Program-made: the position numbers and the translations under genes
Assembly: GCF_903652925.1 (NCBI RefSeq)
Contig: NZ_CAHLAR010000005.1
Span: 1 to 64,000 of the forward strand
Direction of reading: 5' to 3'
Source of the DNA: Achromobacter anxifer
GTDB lineage: Bacteria; Pseudomonadota; Gammaproteobacteria; Burkholderiales; Burkholderiaceae_B
Length of the DNA: 64,000 nt
Shown: positions 8,750 through 14,778 of the stretch, in pieces
Numbering within the stretch: position 1 is the stretch's first letter
Layout: every line of letters starts with the position of its first letter
The notes under the pieces: model-generated
What the model was told of the DNA's origin: nothing
Seen by the model: the letters and a program-made list of their open reading frames with translations, nothing else
Database searches by the model: none

Positions 8750-8926
8750 ATGTTCGCAACCAGCCGCTTTCACAAACACTCCATGCCCAAGGCATGGCGT
8801 GCTGTGTCGCGTATTGGCGGCGGATGTTCAGATATTCGCTTCAATGCACTTCCTCAGCCGATGGTGAGCTTGCAATCGCTCAACTATCTGCCGTCGTCGC
8901 ATTCCGGGGAGAGGATCAACGCCTAA
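8750..8926 (+). CDS. 58-residue ORF
   Basis: ATG at 8750 preceded by ATAGGATTTCTGACC gives a 58-residue basic peptide, MFATSRFHKHSMPKAW at the N-terminus and SSHSGERINA at the C-terminus. It lies between a strong promoter and a good terminator, so it forms a compact single transcription unit of about 270 bp. It resembles no family I know. The transcript might equally be a regulatory RNA with a short frame. The strong promoter just upstream of the RNA island suggests high expression. Confidence 0.5.
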   Translation: MFATSRFHKHSMPKAWRAVSRIGGGCSDIRFNALPQPMVSLQSLNYLPSSHSGERINA

Positions 8927-8956
8927 GTTGAATCTCACCTAGCAGGTTCCCAGTGG

Positions 8957-8990
8957 AGCCCCGGAATGCGCAAGCAGACCGGGGCTTTTG
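8957..8990 (+). terminator. Rho-independent terminator
   Basis: AGCCCCGG ... CCGGGGCT with a 14-base loop followed by TTTTG. It closes the short ORF unit. Confidence 0.75.
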
Positions 8991-9459
8991 CATTGGAGCC
9001 TCAAACAACGTGTATATGCGGAACGAGACCGTAGCTGGCACGTAAAACCTGACCCAAGCCAAAGGGATCCAGGAGCAGCAAATGGGCGGGGTCCCGGTAT
9101 GAAACTGTGGTGAGAACGCAGGAGTAAGAAGGGCAGTGACGGGACAACCGTCGCACTCGATGAGTCGAGGTTTTGCTAATGCCGTGATGGCACTGCATGT
9201 AAAGGACAGTCGTGAGATTGGCCCACCTCAGCACAGATTCGTCGGGTTTCCAAAGCATCCATGCGCTGGGTGCTTTGGAAATCCAGTTTGGCGGACGGGT
9301 TTAGCCCGAACGCCCTCAGGTGCAGCCAAACGCCATAGCGGAAGTGGAGAAATAGGTGGGGAATCAGTCGGTGCCGAACAAAGTAGGACCGACCCCTGCC
9401 GACACGGAATCCAGGTGGACTTTGACTCCCGGCTCGCTGAAAGCGCCTGAACGTTTTTT
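8991..9459 (+). ncRNA. Structured RNA candidate at the head of the tRNA array
   Basis: About 470 bp without a convincing reading frame but rich in local hairpins, for example GTGACGG/CCGTCGC at about 9136-9154 and CTCGA-TGAG-TCGAG at about 9157-9170. It contains AGGAGTAAGAAGGGCAGTG near 9119, nearly repeated at about 25598 (AGGAGTAAGGCGGGCAGCG) in another non-coding stretch. It runs directly into the first tRNA, which would define its 3' end by RNase P cleavage. The class is unknown. Confidence 0.45.
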
Positions 9460-9536
9460 GCCGGTTTAGCTCAGCTGGAAGCAGCATCCGCCTTGTAAGC
9501 GGGAGGTCGTCAGTTCGAGTCTGACAACCGGCACCA
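9460..9536 (+). tRNA. tRNA-Thr(TGT)
   Basis: Acceptor GCCGGTT/AACCGGC, loop CTTGTAA, encoded ACCA. First gene of the array. Confidence 0.95.
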
Positions 9537-9544
9537 GTTTCGAT

Positions 9545-9621
9545 TCCCCAGTAGCACAGTTGGTAGTTGCGCCGGACTGTTAATCCGGATGTCGCAGGTT
9601 CGAGCCCTGCCTGGGGAGCCA
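9545..9621 (+). tRNA. tRNA-Asn(GTT)
   Basis: Acceptor TCCCCAG/CTGGGGA, discriminator G, loop CTGTTAA with 5-bp stem CCGGA/TCCGG, encoded CCA. Confidence 0.93.
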
Positions 9622-9627
9622 AACATC

Positions 9628-9703
9628 GCCGTCGTAGCTCAGTTGGCAGAGCAGCTGTTTCGTAAACAGCAGGTCACAGGTTCGAGACCTGTCGCCGGCA
9701 CCA
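9628..9703 (+). tRNA. tRNA-Thr(CGT)
   Basis: Loop TTCGTAA on stem GCTGT/ACAGC. Acceptor GCCGTCG/CGCCGGC contains one T-C mismatch (pair 5-68). Encoded CCA. Confidence 0.9.
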
Positions 9704-9710
9704 TGGATAT

Positions 9711-9784
9711 GTGGGGTTAGCAAAGCGGCCATGCACCGGATTGCAAACCCGGCTAGACCAGTTCGACTCTGGTACCCCACTCCA
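9711..9784 (+). tRNA. tRNA-Cys(GCA)
   Basis: Acceptor GTGGGGT/ACCCCAC, discriminator T, loop TTGCAAA, enc. CCA. The anticodon stem has one A-C mismatch at its loop end. Confidence 0.9.
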
Positions 9785-9795
9785 TCTCTTTTCCT

Positions 9796-9888
9796 GGAGG
9801 TCTTGCAGCTATGGCGTGTGCTGCCCCGGATTGTAAATCCGGTCCCACTGGGTAAACATTCTCGGTTCGAATCCGAGGGCCTCCACCA
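9796..9888 (+). tRNA. tRNA-Tyr(GTA)
   Basis: Acceptor GGAGGTC/GGCCTCC, loop TTGTAAA, long variable arm as expected for bacterial Tyr tRNA, encoded CCA. A second Tyr copy lies at 12257. Confidence 0.93.
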
Positions 9889-9896
9889 GTACACAT

Positions 9897-9973
9897 GCCC
9901 AGGTGACGGAATTGGCATACGTGCCAGATTCAGAATCTGGATTCTGCGGGTTCGAGGCCCGCCCTGGGCACCA
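9897..9973 (+). tRNA. tRNA-Leu(CAG), short variable region
   Basis: Acceptor GCCCAGG/CCTGGGC, Leu-type D arm (GGAATTGGCA), loop TTCAGAA. The variable region is only about 5 bases (ATTCT), whereas bacterial Leu tRNAs normally carry a long arm. Confidence 0.85.
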
Positions 9974-9997
9974 ATATGCGCTGCTGACTCCAGCGAG

Positions 9998-10003
9998 CTA
10001 TAC
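9998..10003 (+). promoter_or_regulatory. CTATAC box inside the array
   Basis: CTATACGAAG 31 bp before the ATG at 10034, with AAAGGAAA as ribosome-binding site. Confidence 0.45.
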
Positions 10004-10033
10004 GAAGAACAATCAGCTCAAAAGGAAACAGCT

Positions 10034-10228
10034 ATGCAAACATCAATGAGGGCCGCGGTGTCCTGGCCGAATATATCGTTCGGGCCGGTCAACCTGTGGA
10101 GCCTGCAACCTGTGTGGAAGGGGGTTGAATCCTTTCCGCCTCGACCGCACGCTCCCGCCACAAAAGCAATTGCGAGCACGATGCACCGGGACAATCCATT
10201 GCTTCGGCAAGCCTCGGCTCATCGATGA
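10034..10228 (+). CDS. Small ORF between tRNA genes
   Basis: 64 codons from ATG 10034, preceded by AAAAGGAAACAGCT and a CTATAC box, the same pattern used by most protein genes here. The product (MQTSMRAAVSWPNISFG...) has no recognisable domain and unremarkable composition. The promoter and ribosome-binding site argue for translation. The sequence itself does not. A hairpin GGCGCCT/AGGCGCC at 10234-10254 follows the stop. Confidence 0.4.
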   Translation: MQTSMRAAVSWPNISFGPVNLWSLQPVWKGVESFPPRPHAPATKAIASTMHRDNPLLRQASAHR

Positions 10229-10271
10229 GTCTCGGCGCCTTCTTCGGGAGGCGCCTATTCATCCCAGACAT

Positions 10272-10366
10272 GGAAGACGAACCAGACAGGCGTCTGGACC
10301 TGCTTTGAAAGCAGTGGGAGCGAGCTGGTACCTCGCTTGGGCTTCGAGTGCACCCGTCTTCCGCCA
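10272..10366 (+). tRNA. tRNA-Ser(TGA)
   Basis: Acceptor GGAAGAC/GTCTTCC, discriminator G, loop TTTGAAA, long variable arm (GAGCGAG/CTCGCTT). The T arm is irregular, GGGCTTCGAGTGCACCC, with two extra loop bases, shared with the next gene. Confidence 0.88.
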
Positions 10367-10377
10367 GTATCGATCAT

Positions 10378-10471
10378 GGAGAGTGAACCGGACAGGCGCG
10401 CCGGCACCGCCTCGAAAGCGGTTGGAGCTGTGATGAACAGCTTGGGTTTCGAGTACACCCGCTCTCCGCCA
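10378..10471 (+). tRNA. tRNA-Ser(CGA)
   Basis: Acceptor GGAGAGT/GCTCTCC, loop CTCGAAA, long variable arm AGCTGT/ACAGCT, enc. CCA. T arm GGGTTTCGAGTACACCC has the same enlarged loop as the preceding Ser tRNA, so the two are probably duplicates. Confidence 0.88.
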
Positions 10472-10490
10472 TTACAAGAAGGAGATGTCC

Positions 10491-10733
10491 ATGAAGGACT
10501 TGACCAAGGCCCAGCGCCGGCACGATGCCGAGCGCGTCAAGCGTAACAGGGCAGGGCACCGCCTGATGCGCGACCAGCAAACGCCCAAGGCGATCGGCAT
10601 GCATGCGGCCACGCCGGCCTCGTGCTCGTGCCACGTGTGCGGCAATCCGCGCAAGTACCGCGGCGAAGTGACGATGCAGGAGCGCAAGTTCCTGGACGTC
10701 AGCCGGGAGTACCTGATGGGCGAAGCGGCCTGA
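10491..10733 (+). CDS. Small CxC-x2-C protein of the tRNA-cluster type
   Basis: AAGGAG lies 6 bases before ATG 10491, giving 80 residues. The N-terminal half is very basic (AQRRHDAERVKRNR) and the C-terminal half carries CSCHVCGNPRKYRGEVTMQE, a short cysteine cluster that could bind zinc. I recall similar small proteins (CSC-xx-CGNPRK, then an E-x-R segment) beside tRNA genes in phages and bacteria, function unknown. RNA binding is plausible from charge and context. The basic protein at 28727 resembles the N-terminal half of this family. Confidence 0.75.
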   Translation: MKDLTKAQRRHDAERVKRNRAGHRLMRDQQTPKAIGMHAATPASCSCHVCGNPRKYRGEVTMQERKFLDVSREYLMGEAA

Positions 10734-10799
10734 GCTCCAGGCCAGCCCAAAACCGCCCGAGGCTGGCTGCACCGGGCTCTTCTCTCAAGACTTCTTAGG

Positions 10800-10875
10800 G
10801 GTGGCTGTAGCCAAGTGGTAAGGCGCGAGGTTGTGACCCTCGCATGCGCCGGTTCGATCCCGGTCAGTCACCCCT
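10800..10875 (+). tRNA. tRNA-His(GTG)
   Basis: Acceptor GTGGCTG/CAGTCAC with G at -1 facing C73, the His identity pair; loop TTGTGAC. The 3' end reads CCCCT, so CCA is not encoded and must be added. Confidence 0.9.
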
Positions 10876-10887
10876 AAGCAGTTTTCC

Positions 10888-10973
10888 GGGGATGTAGCAG
10901 CGTCGAAGCGCCAGCCTGTTGAGCGTATGCCACGGGTCGGACGGGTAACTACGTAGGCCCGTCATCTCCACCA
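10888..10973 (+). tRNA. tRNA-like RNA with Ala-type acceptor and no clear anticodon
   Basis: Acceptor GGGGATG/CATCTCC has the G3-T70 wobble that marks alanine tRNAs, discriminator A and tandem CCACCA. The T stem GACGGG/CCCGTC closes a 12-base loop (TAACTACGTAGG) instead of the usual 7. Between them I find no canonical anticodon arm. It could be a decayed tRNA-Ala or an RNA alanylated for another purpose. Confidence 0.5.
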
Positions 10974-10981
10974 CCATTTTT

Positions 10982-11057
10982 GCGGGGTTAGCTCAGTTGG
11001 TAGAGCGACAGCGTGCCATGTTGTAGGCCACGAGTTCGAATCTCGTACCCCGCCCCA
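10982..11057 (+). tRNA. tRNA-Gly(GCC)
   Basis: Acceptor GCGGGGT/ACCCCGC, loop GTGCCAT, enc. CCA. Discriminator is C, unlike the T73 of the other Gly tRNAs in the array. Confidence 0.88.
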
Positions 11058-11062
11058 TTCTT

Positions 11063-11320
11063 CGGGCCGTAGCAAAGCGGAAATGCACACCTAAAACGAG
11101 AGGTGACCGGTAGCACGGGCTTGAGACGAAAGAGCGAATCGCGCATGGTTTGCAGAAGCACCTATAGCGGCCCGGCAACGGGTGGCCTTCAAGCAGCAAG
11201 GGAAGCGGGTTTTCCAAGCGGTTCGCGCCAATCACCCAGTGAGCACGACTGTCGTTGACGGTCACACAGGCTCTGATTGGTTCTCAAGTGAGGTGGGTTC
11301 GATTCCCATCGGCTCGACCA
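11063..11320 (+). ncRNA. Large tRNA-ended RNA (258 nt)
   Basis: The ends form a tRNA acceptor, CGGGCCG/CGGCTCG, with discriminator A and CCA, and a standard T arm (GTGGG TTCGATT CCCAT). After the 5' strand comes a D-arm-like GCAAAGCGGAAATGC and a hairpin CACCT...AGGTG whose loop lacks the usual anticodon context. About 170 extra bases follow, including the helix CCAATCA/TGATTGG. So it is a tRNA-like frame with an oversized variable region. Alternatives: a tRNA with an unrecognised intron. Confidence 0.5.
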
Positions 11321-11329
11321 ACAATTCAT

Positions 11330-11421
11330 GGAGGGTAAACCGGACAGGCGTGCCGGGGCTGCCTGCTAAGCAGTTCGTTCGGTGAAAGCCGGATTCGGTT
11401 CGAGACCGATGCCCTCCGCCA
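11330..11421 (+). tRNA. tRNA-Ser(GCT)
   Basis: Acceptor GGAGGGT/GCCCTCC, discriminator G, loop CTGCTAA, long variable arm, encoded CCA. Confidence 0.92.
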
Positions 11422-11512
11422 TTTTCGTCCTCGACAACCTGCGGCAAGTGCCAGCAGGAATGGGTGGCCCCGCTGGGCTCACGAGGCGCCATCAAACCTA
11501 TAGGAGCAGCGC

Positions 11513-11764
11513 ATGTCGCGAAAACCTACCAAATCGTCGGGAGCCCTGATCGTCCCGGCGTCCAAACCGCGCAACCCACTGGTCGCCAGTGCGGTGCTGC
11601 GCAAGGCCGGGGCACATCGCAAGACCAACAAGGCCTTGCGGGCGGAAGCCAAACAACATTTCCGGCGCGTCGCCCAGTTGGTAGGGCAGCGGACTTTTAA
11701 TCCGCAAGGCGTGGGTTCGAACCCCACCGCGCCGACCATTTCAGACCTGTGTGCTGGGCTATAG
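11513..11764 (+). CDS. Small basic protein running into tRNA-Lys
   Basis: ATG 11513 follows TAGGAGCAGCGC. The first 52 residues are basic and helical (RNPLVASAVLRKAGAHRKTNK), resembling small K/R-rich proteins with an RNP(F/L)V...RKAGAHRK core that I associate with phage and plasmid tRNA clusters. The frame then reads through the whole tRNA-Lys gene, so the last 30 residues are encoded by tRNA sequence and are probably an accidental extension after the natural end was lost. RNA or ribosome binding is a guess. Confidence 0.6.
   Translation: MSRKPTKSSGALIVPASKPRNPLVASAVLRKAGAHRKTNKALRAEAKQHFRRVAQLVGQRTFNPQGVGSNPTAPTISDLCAGL
11663..11738 (+). tRNA. tRNA-Lys(TTT)
   Basis: Acceptor CGGCGCG/CGCGCCG, discriminator A, loop CTTTTAA on GCGGA/TCCGC, encoded CCA. 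Overlaps the 3' end of the small basic ORF. Confidence 0.93.
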
Positions 11765-11829
11765 CTCAGTTCGGTAGAGCGCCGCACTGTTAATGCGGTG
11801 GTCCCTGGTTCGAGGCCAGGTAGTCCAGC
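11754..11829 (+). tRNA. tRNA-Asn(GTT), no encoded CCA
   Basis: Loop CTGTTAA on CCGCA/TGCGG. Acceptor CTGGGCT/AGTCCAG followed by CACACA rather than CCA. The flanks extend the helix (TGTG before, CACA after). Confidence 0.85.
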
Positions 11830-11842
11830 ACACACGTTTGAT

Positions 11843-11917
11843 GGGCCACTAGCTCAATGGATAGAGTACGAGGCTACGAACCTCGGGATGGGGGTTCGAT
11901 TCCCTCGTGGCCCTCCA
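11843..11917 (+). tRNA. tRNA-Arg(ACG)
   Basis: Acceptor GGGCCAC/GTGGCCC, discriminator T, loop CTACGAA, enc. CCA. A34 would need host TadA for inosine. Confidence 0.93.
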
Positions 11918-11926
11918 CACAATCAT

Positions 11927-12004
11927 CGGCGGTTAGCTCAGTTGGATCAGAGCACTGGATTACGAATCCAGGGGTCGCAGGTTCGAGTCCTGCACCGTCG
12001 GCCA
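11927..12004 (+). tRNA. tRNA-Arg(ACG), second copy
   Basis: Acceptor CGGCGGT/ACCGTCG, discriminator G, loop TTACGAA, enc. CCA. Body differs from the neighbour at 11843, so it is not a recent tandem duplicate. Confidence 0.93.
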
Positions 12005-12041
12005 TACACTCGCCTCGCAGGCGGCGGGGCGCATCTTTAAC

Positions 12042-12116
12042 GCGTCGTTGGCAGAACGGTTATGCACCGGACTCTTAATCCGATTTACCTGGGTTCGACC
12101 CCCAGGCGGCGCACCA
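12042..12116 (+). tRNA. tRNA-Lys(CTT)
   Basis: Acceptor GCGTCGT/GCGGCGC with two G-T pairs, loop CTCTTAA, enc. CCA. Confidence 0.9.
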
Positions 12117-12121
12117 ACAAT

Positions 12122-12198
12122 GCCCTCGTGATGGAATTGGAAGACATACTGGATTCAGAATCCAGGTTCTGGGGGTTCGAGGCCCCCCGAGGGTACCA
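12122..12198 (+). tRNA. tRNA-Leu(CAG), short variable region
   Basis: Acceptor GCCCTCG/CGAGGGT with a G1-T72 wobble, Leu-type D arm, loop TTCAGAA, 5-base variable region GTTCT. Same architecture as the genes at 9897 and 16216. Confidence 0.85.
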
Positions 12199-12256
12199 TC
12201 ACCGCCCGCCGGCCGGCCCGGCGCGGCACGCTGGCAGCGTACTGCCGAGTTTTCAT

Positions 12257-12344
12257 GGATCTGTGGTCGAGAGGCTCAAGACGGCGGACTGTAAATCCGT
12301 TGCCCCCAGGGGCGCCGTTGGTTCGAATCCAACCAGGTCCACCA
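12257..12344 (+). tRNA. tRNA-Tyr(GTA), second copy
   Basis: Acceptor GGATCTG/CAGGTCC, loop CTGTAAA, long variable arm GCCCCC/GGGGCG, enc. CCA. Confidence 0.92.
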
Positions 12345-12353
12345 TTCACCGTT

Positions 12354-12429
12354 GCCCTCTTAGCTCAGAGGCTAGAGCACCGTCTTGATAAGGCGTAGGT
12401 CGCTGGTTCGATTCCAGCCGAGGGTACCA
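12354..12429 (+). tRNA. tRNA-Ile(GAT)
   Basis: Loop TTGATAA on CGTC/GGCG. Acceptor GCCCTCT/CGAGGGT has a T-C mismatch at pair 7-66 and G1-T72. Encoded CCA. Confidence 0.88.
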
Positions 12430-12442
12430 GTTTCACGCCATT

Positions 12443-12518
12443 CGGGGCATAGCGCAGTTGGTAGCGCGCAAGCTCGGGGAGCTTGAGGCCGCAGGTTCGA
12501 GCCCTGCTGTCCCGACCA
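12443..12518 (+). tRNA. tRNA-Pro(GGG)
   Basis: Acceptor CGGGGCA/TGTCCCG with the C1-G72 pair typical of Pro, stem CAAGC/GCTTG, loop TCGGGGA (C at position 33 instead of T). Encoded CCA. Confidence 0.9.
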
Positions 12519-12554
12519 TTTCAACCGTCCGGTTCGCCGGCATACGAGGTCACC

Positions 12555-13103
12555 ATGTTGAGCACCATCACCTACGAGCCGGGCTTCATCGCTGAGCCGG
12601 CCGGAATCTTCACCAAGCTGTGGGAAACCTTGGCCTGGGAGCGCAGGGGCGGCACCCCGAGGCGCGAATACTACTGCAACGACGTCGACGTGCCCTACAC
12701 CTACGGCAAGGGCGCCGGCGAGCGGACTTACCATCCTTCGGCCTGGACGCCGGAGATCCTGGCCATCAAGGCCGCGGTCGAGGCGAAGCTGGGCTGCAAG
12801 ATGGAGGTGTGCTTCCTGAATGGCTACGAGAACTCTCGTGACCACCTGGGATGGCACGCCGACGACTCGCCGGAGATGGATGACGCCAGGCCGATCGCCA
12901 TCGTCACCCTGGGCGCCGAGCGGGAGATCTGGTTCGCCCCCGCAGCCGATCGTTCCGATGTCACCAAGGTCCTGCTGGGTACCGGCAGCCTGTGCGTGAT
13001 GGCGGCCGGCATGCAAGACACGCACGTGCACAGGATCCCGAAAGTGGATCGCGAGTGTGGCCCGCGGATTTCCCTGACCTTCAGGGGATACGTCGGCGCA
13101 TGA
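12555..13103 (+). CDS. AlkB-family 2-oxoglutarate/Fe(II) dioxygenase
   Basis: 182 residues from ATG 12555; the frame is open further upstream only through tRNA-Pro. The double-stranded beta-helix signature is complete: H101 and D103 in GWHADDSP, a distal histidine in THVHRIPK (about 157-159), and the 2-oxoglutarate-binding arginines in GPRISLTFR (171-177). AlkB enzymes oxidatively demethylate 1-methyladenine and 3-methylcytosine in DNA or RNA. Some act on tRNA. The gene stands between tRNA-Pro and tRNA-Trp and a second AlkB lies at 14873, so tRNA repair or tRNA modification control is an attractive but unproven role. Confidence 0.9.
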   Translation: MLSTITYEPGFIAEPAGIFTKLWETLAWERRGGTPRREYYCNDVDVPYTYGKGAGERTYHPSAWTPEILAIKAAVEAKLGCKMEVCFLNGYENSRDHLGWHADDSPEMDDARPIAIVTLGAEREIWFAPAADRSDVTKVLLGTGSLCVMAAGMQDTHVHRIPKVDRECGPRISLTFRGYVGA

Positions 13104-13109
13104 CCACAG

Positions 13110-13133
13110 CCCCGCGCCTCACCGCGCGGGGCA
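13110..13133 (+). terminator. GC-rich hairpin after the first AlkB gene
   Basis: CCCCGCGC-CTCA-CCGCGCGGGG-type stem 7 bp after the stop; no U-tract, so it may attenuate or protect rather than terminate. Confidence 0.4.
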
Positions 13134-13171
13134 CCTTCCGGCCTGGTCAGCCGCAATGCCGAGTGCATTGC

Positions 13172-13245
13172 AGAGGTGTAGTTCCAATTGGCAGAACGGC
13201 GGGCTCCAAATCCGCGCGATGAGGGTTCGAGTCCTTCCACCTCTG
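13172..13245 (+). tRNA. tRNA-Trp(CCA), no encoded CCA tail
   Basis: Acceptor AGAGGTG/CACCTCT, discriminator G, loop CTCCAAA. The next bases are CAATGC, pairing with GCATTGC just upstream, so the helix continues 7 bp beyond the mature ends. Confidence 0.9.
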
Positions 13246-13258
13246 CAATGCATTCGAT

Positions 13259-13334
13259 GCTTGGCTAGCTCAGCGGTAGTAGCAGTCGCCCGATAAGCGA
13301 CAGGTCGTTGGTTCGATTCCAACGCCAAGCACCA
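13259..13334 (+). tRNA. tRNA-Ile(GAT), second copy
   Basis: Acceptor GCTTGGC/GCCAAGC, stem GTCGC/GCGAC, loop CCGATAA (C33), encoded CCA. Confidence 0.88.
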
Positions 13335-13342
13335 CATTTTCA

Positions 13343-13421
13343 CGGCGTGTAGGCTAGTCTGGCCCAAGTCGCCTGCTTCGGGAGCAGGAAATCGCAGGTT
13401 CAAATCCTGCCACGCCGACCA
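13343..13421 (+). tRNA. tRNA-Pro(CGG)
   Basis: Acceptor CGGCGTG/CACGCCG, C1-G72, loop TTCGGGA, encoded CCA. Confidence 0.92.
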
Positions 13422-13487
13422 ATATAAACCCCGGGAAGGGCAGCAGTAGTTGGGATGCATTCCCGGACTGCTCGCCACGACCCAAAT

Positions 13488-13574
13488 GCTCTGGTGGCGG
13501 AATTGGCAGACGCGCTTCTTTGAGGTGGAAGTGCCGGAAACGGCGTGCGGGTTCGAGTCCCGCCCAGAGCACCA
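13488..13574 (+). tRNA. tRNA-Leu(GAG)
   Basis: Acceptor GCTCTGG/CCAGAGC, loop TTGAGGT, true long variable arm TGCCG-GAAA-CGGCG, in contrast to the three short-armed Leu genes. Encoded CCA. Confidence 0.92.
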
Positions 13575-13619
13575 ATTTCACCCCATGGCCGCCTGGCGCG
13601 CGGCCGCACCAAACAAGAT

Positions 13620-13695
13620 GGCCATGTAGCTCAGCGGTTAGAGCATCGCCCTCATAAGGCGGAGGTCCCCGGTTCAAATCCGGGCATGGCCACCA
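13620..13695 (+). tRNA. tRNA(CAT): elongator Met or Ile2
   Basis: Acceptor GGCCATG/CATGGCC, loop CTCATAA, encoded CCA. GGCC ends and AGCTCAGCGGTTAGAGC recall tRNA-Ile(CAT), which reads AUA after lysidine modification, but elongator Met cannot be excluded. Confidence 0.88.
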
Positions 13696-13702
13696 ATTTC
13701 AT

Positions 13703-13983
13703 CCCGTCGTAGATCAGTGTGCTCTCCTCTGGCTTGGGGGTTCGCAGACGGTCTGCATGTGGCACTCCTGGATCACTATCCCCATGAAGCTGCGCGATAA
13801 CATCGCATGGGCTCCGCTCAACCGCCGAAAGGCAGGTCGCGCTGATGATTGGGGCCTCACTGATCTGGGCTCTGGCCACCTCTGTAGCACCCATGCGCCC
13901 AGTTACGAGAGTCGGTAGATCAGCCCCACCAGCTCATGCGATTTATGGGGAAGACACACGTTCGAACCGTGTTGACGGGGCCA
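13703..13983 (+). ncRNA. Large tRNA-ended RNA (281 nt)
   Basis: The ends pair as an acceptor (CCCGTCG/TGACGGG, G discriminator, CCA) and the T arm ACACG TTCGAAC CGTGT is standard. GATC at about 13712 and again near 13771 could form the D stem around a 55-base insert. TCCCCAT (about 13777) pairs with ATGGGGA (13945-13951), and ATCGCATGGGC with GCTCATGCGAT. The anticodon arm position is thus replaced by a long helix, the layout of a tmRNA tRNA-like domain, but no tag frame or anticodon is evident. A tRNA with two unusual inserts is the alternative. Confidence 0.55.
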
Positions 13984-13990
13984 ATTTCAT

Positions 13991-14067
13991 CGGAATGTAG
14001 CGCAGCCTGGTAGCGCACTTGTCTGGGGGACAAGGGGTCGCGGGTTCGAGTCCCGCCATTCCGACCA
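13991..14067 (+). tRNA. tRNA-Pro(GGG), second copy
   Basis: Acceptor CGGAATG/CATTCCG, loop CTGGGGG on CTTGT/ACAAG, encoded CCA. Confidence 0.92.
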
Positions 14068-14071
14068 AATT

Positions 14072-14300
14072 GCAAGCGACAACCCGAGCGATCGCTGGCT
14101 GCCGTGGTGGCAGGTGGAGGAAAGTCGGGACTGCACAGGGCGCGTGTCCACGCTCTGCGGGAGGCTTCGGCCGACGCACCGCAACGTGGCCGGCAGCAAC
14201 GCAAACAGAGGATCATGACGCGGCCCGCCGAGTCCTCAGGTAGCGGCATAGATGAATGATCGCATAGAACAGAATCCCGCTTACGGGGTTACCGCTTGCA
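14072..14300 (+). ncRNA. rnpB: Miniature RNase P RNA
   Basis: The bacterial RNase P RNA core is recognisable. GAGGAAAGTCGGGACTGC followed by ACAGGGC (14117-14141) matches the universal 5' core. GCAACGCAAACAGAGG recalls the CAACAGA-AGCAAAC region. The 3' core AGATGAATGA ... ACAGAATCCCGCTTAC is close to the normal AGATGAATGAC ... ACAGAACCCGGCTTA. The ends pair as GCAAGCG/CGCTTGC then AACCCG/CGGGGTT, acting as P1. Total size is about 230 nt against roughly 350-400 in bacteria, so most of the specificity domain seems missing. RNase P removes tRNA 5' leaders, which fits its place between tRNA genes. Whether it needs the host protein subunit is unknown. Confidence 0.85.
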
Positions 14301-14313
14301 CCACCATTTCCAC

Positions 14314-14389
14314 GCCCCCGTAGCTCAGTCGGACAGAGCGGCGCCTTCTAAGCGCAAGGTCGGGGGTTCGATGCCCTCCGGGGGCTCCA
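14314..14389 (+). tRNA. tRNA-Arg(TCT)
   Basis: Acceptor GCCCCCG/CGGGGGC, discriminator T, loop CTTCTAA, encoded CCA. Confidence 0.93.
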
Positions 14390-14469
14390 AGTCAATGCCG
14401 GATGATCCGCGTGTGAATCCACGTGCCGGCTCCAAATTCTTCCCTGGCGACCAGGGAAACACGATCAAT

Positions 14470-14546
14470 GCGGTAGTAGCTCAGTTGGTTAGAGCGCATG
14501 CCTGTCACGCATGAGGCCAGGGGTTCAAGCCCCCTCTATCGCGCCA
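14470..14546 (+). tRNA. tRNA-Asp(GTC)
   Basis: Acceptor GCGGTAG/CTATCGC, G73, loop CTGTCAC on CATGC/GCATG, encoded CCA. Confidence 0.93.
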
Positions 14547-14553
14547 TTTTTGT

Positions 14554-14630
14554 AGGGGATTAGCCAAGTTGGTAAGGCACTGGATTTTGATTCCAGCAAT
14601 GCGCGTGTTCGAGTCACGCATCCCCCGCCA
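14554..14630 (+). tRNA. tRNA-Gln(TTG)
   Basis: Loop TTTTGAT, acceptor AGGGGAT/ATCCCCC with an unpaired A1-C72, compatible with the weak first pair of Gln tRNAs. G73, encoded CCA. Confidence 0.9.
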
Positions 14631-14636
14631 GTTTTC

Positions 14637-14711
14637 GGTTCGTTAGCTCAGTGGTAGAGCGCCGGCCTGTCGAGCCGAGTGTCAGGAGTTCGATCCTCCT
14701 ACGGACCGCCA
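14637..14711 (+). tRNA. tRNA-Asp(GTC), second copy
   Basis: Acceptor GGTTCGT/ACGGACC, G73, loop CTGTCGA, encoded CCA. Confidence 0.92.
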
Positions 14712-14778
14712 TTTCTCCCGTCGCGTCCCGCACCAGGCGATCAGAGCCGAAATGCCGTGCGACGAAGTTCCAGTTGAT

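Noticed and set aside
9150-9175. Hammerhead ribozyme core at CGATGAGTCGAG
   Set aside because: CTGATGA and the matching GAAAC with a cleavage-site helix are missing. It is a simple hairpin with a TGAG loop.
10089-10271. Leftward small ORF opposite the 10034 ORF
   Set aside because: No promoter box or ribosome-binding site and no domain; the rightward frame fits the local gene pattern better.
11063-13983. Group I introns in tRNA genes
   Set aside because: I looked for the usual group I core (G-binding site and P3-P7 pairing) and did not find it. Internal helices instead continue the tRNA-like arms.
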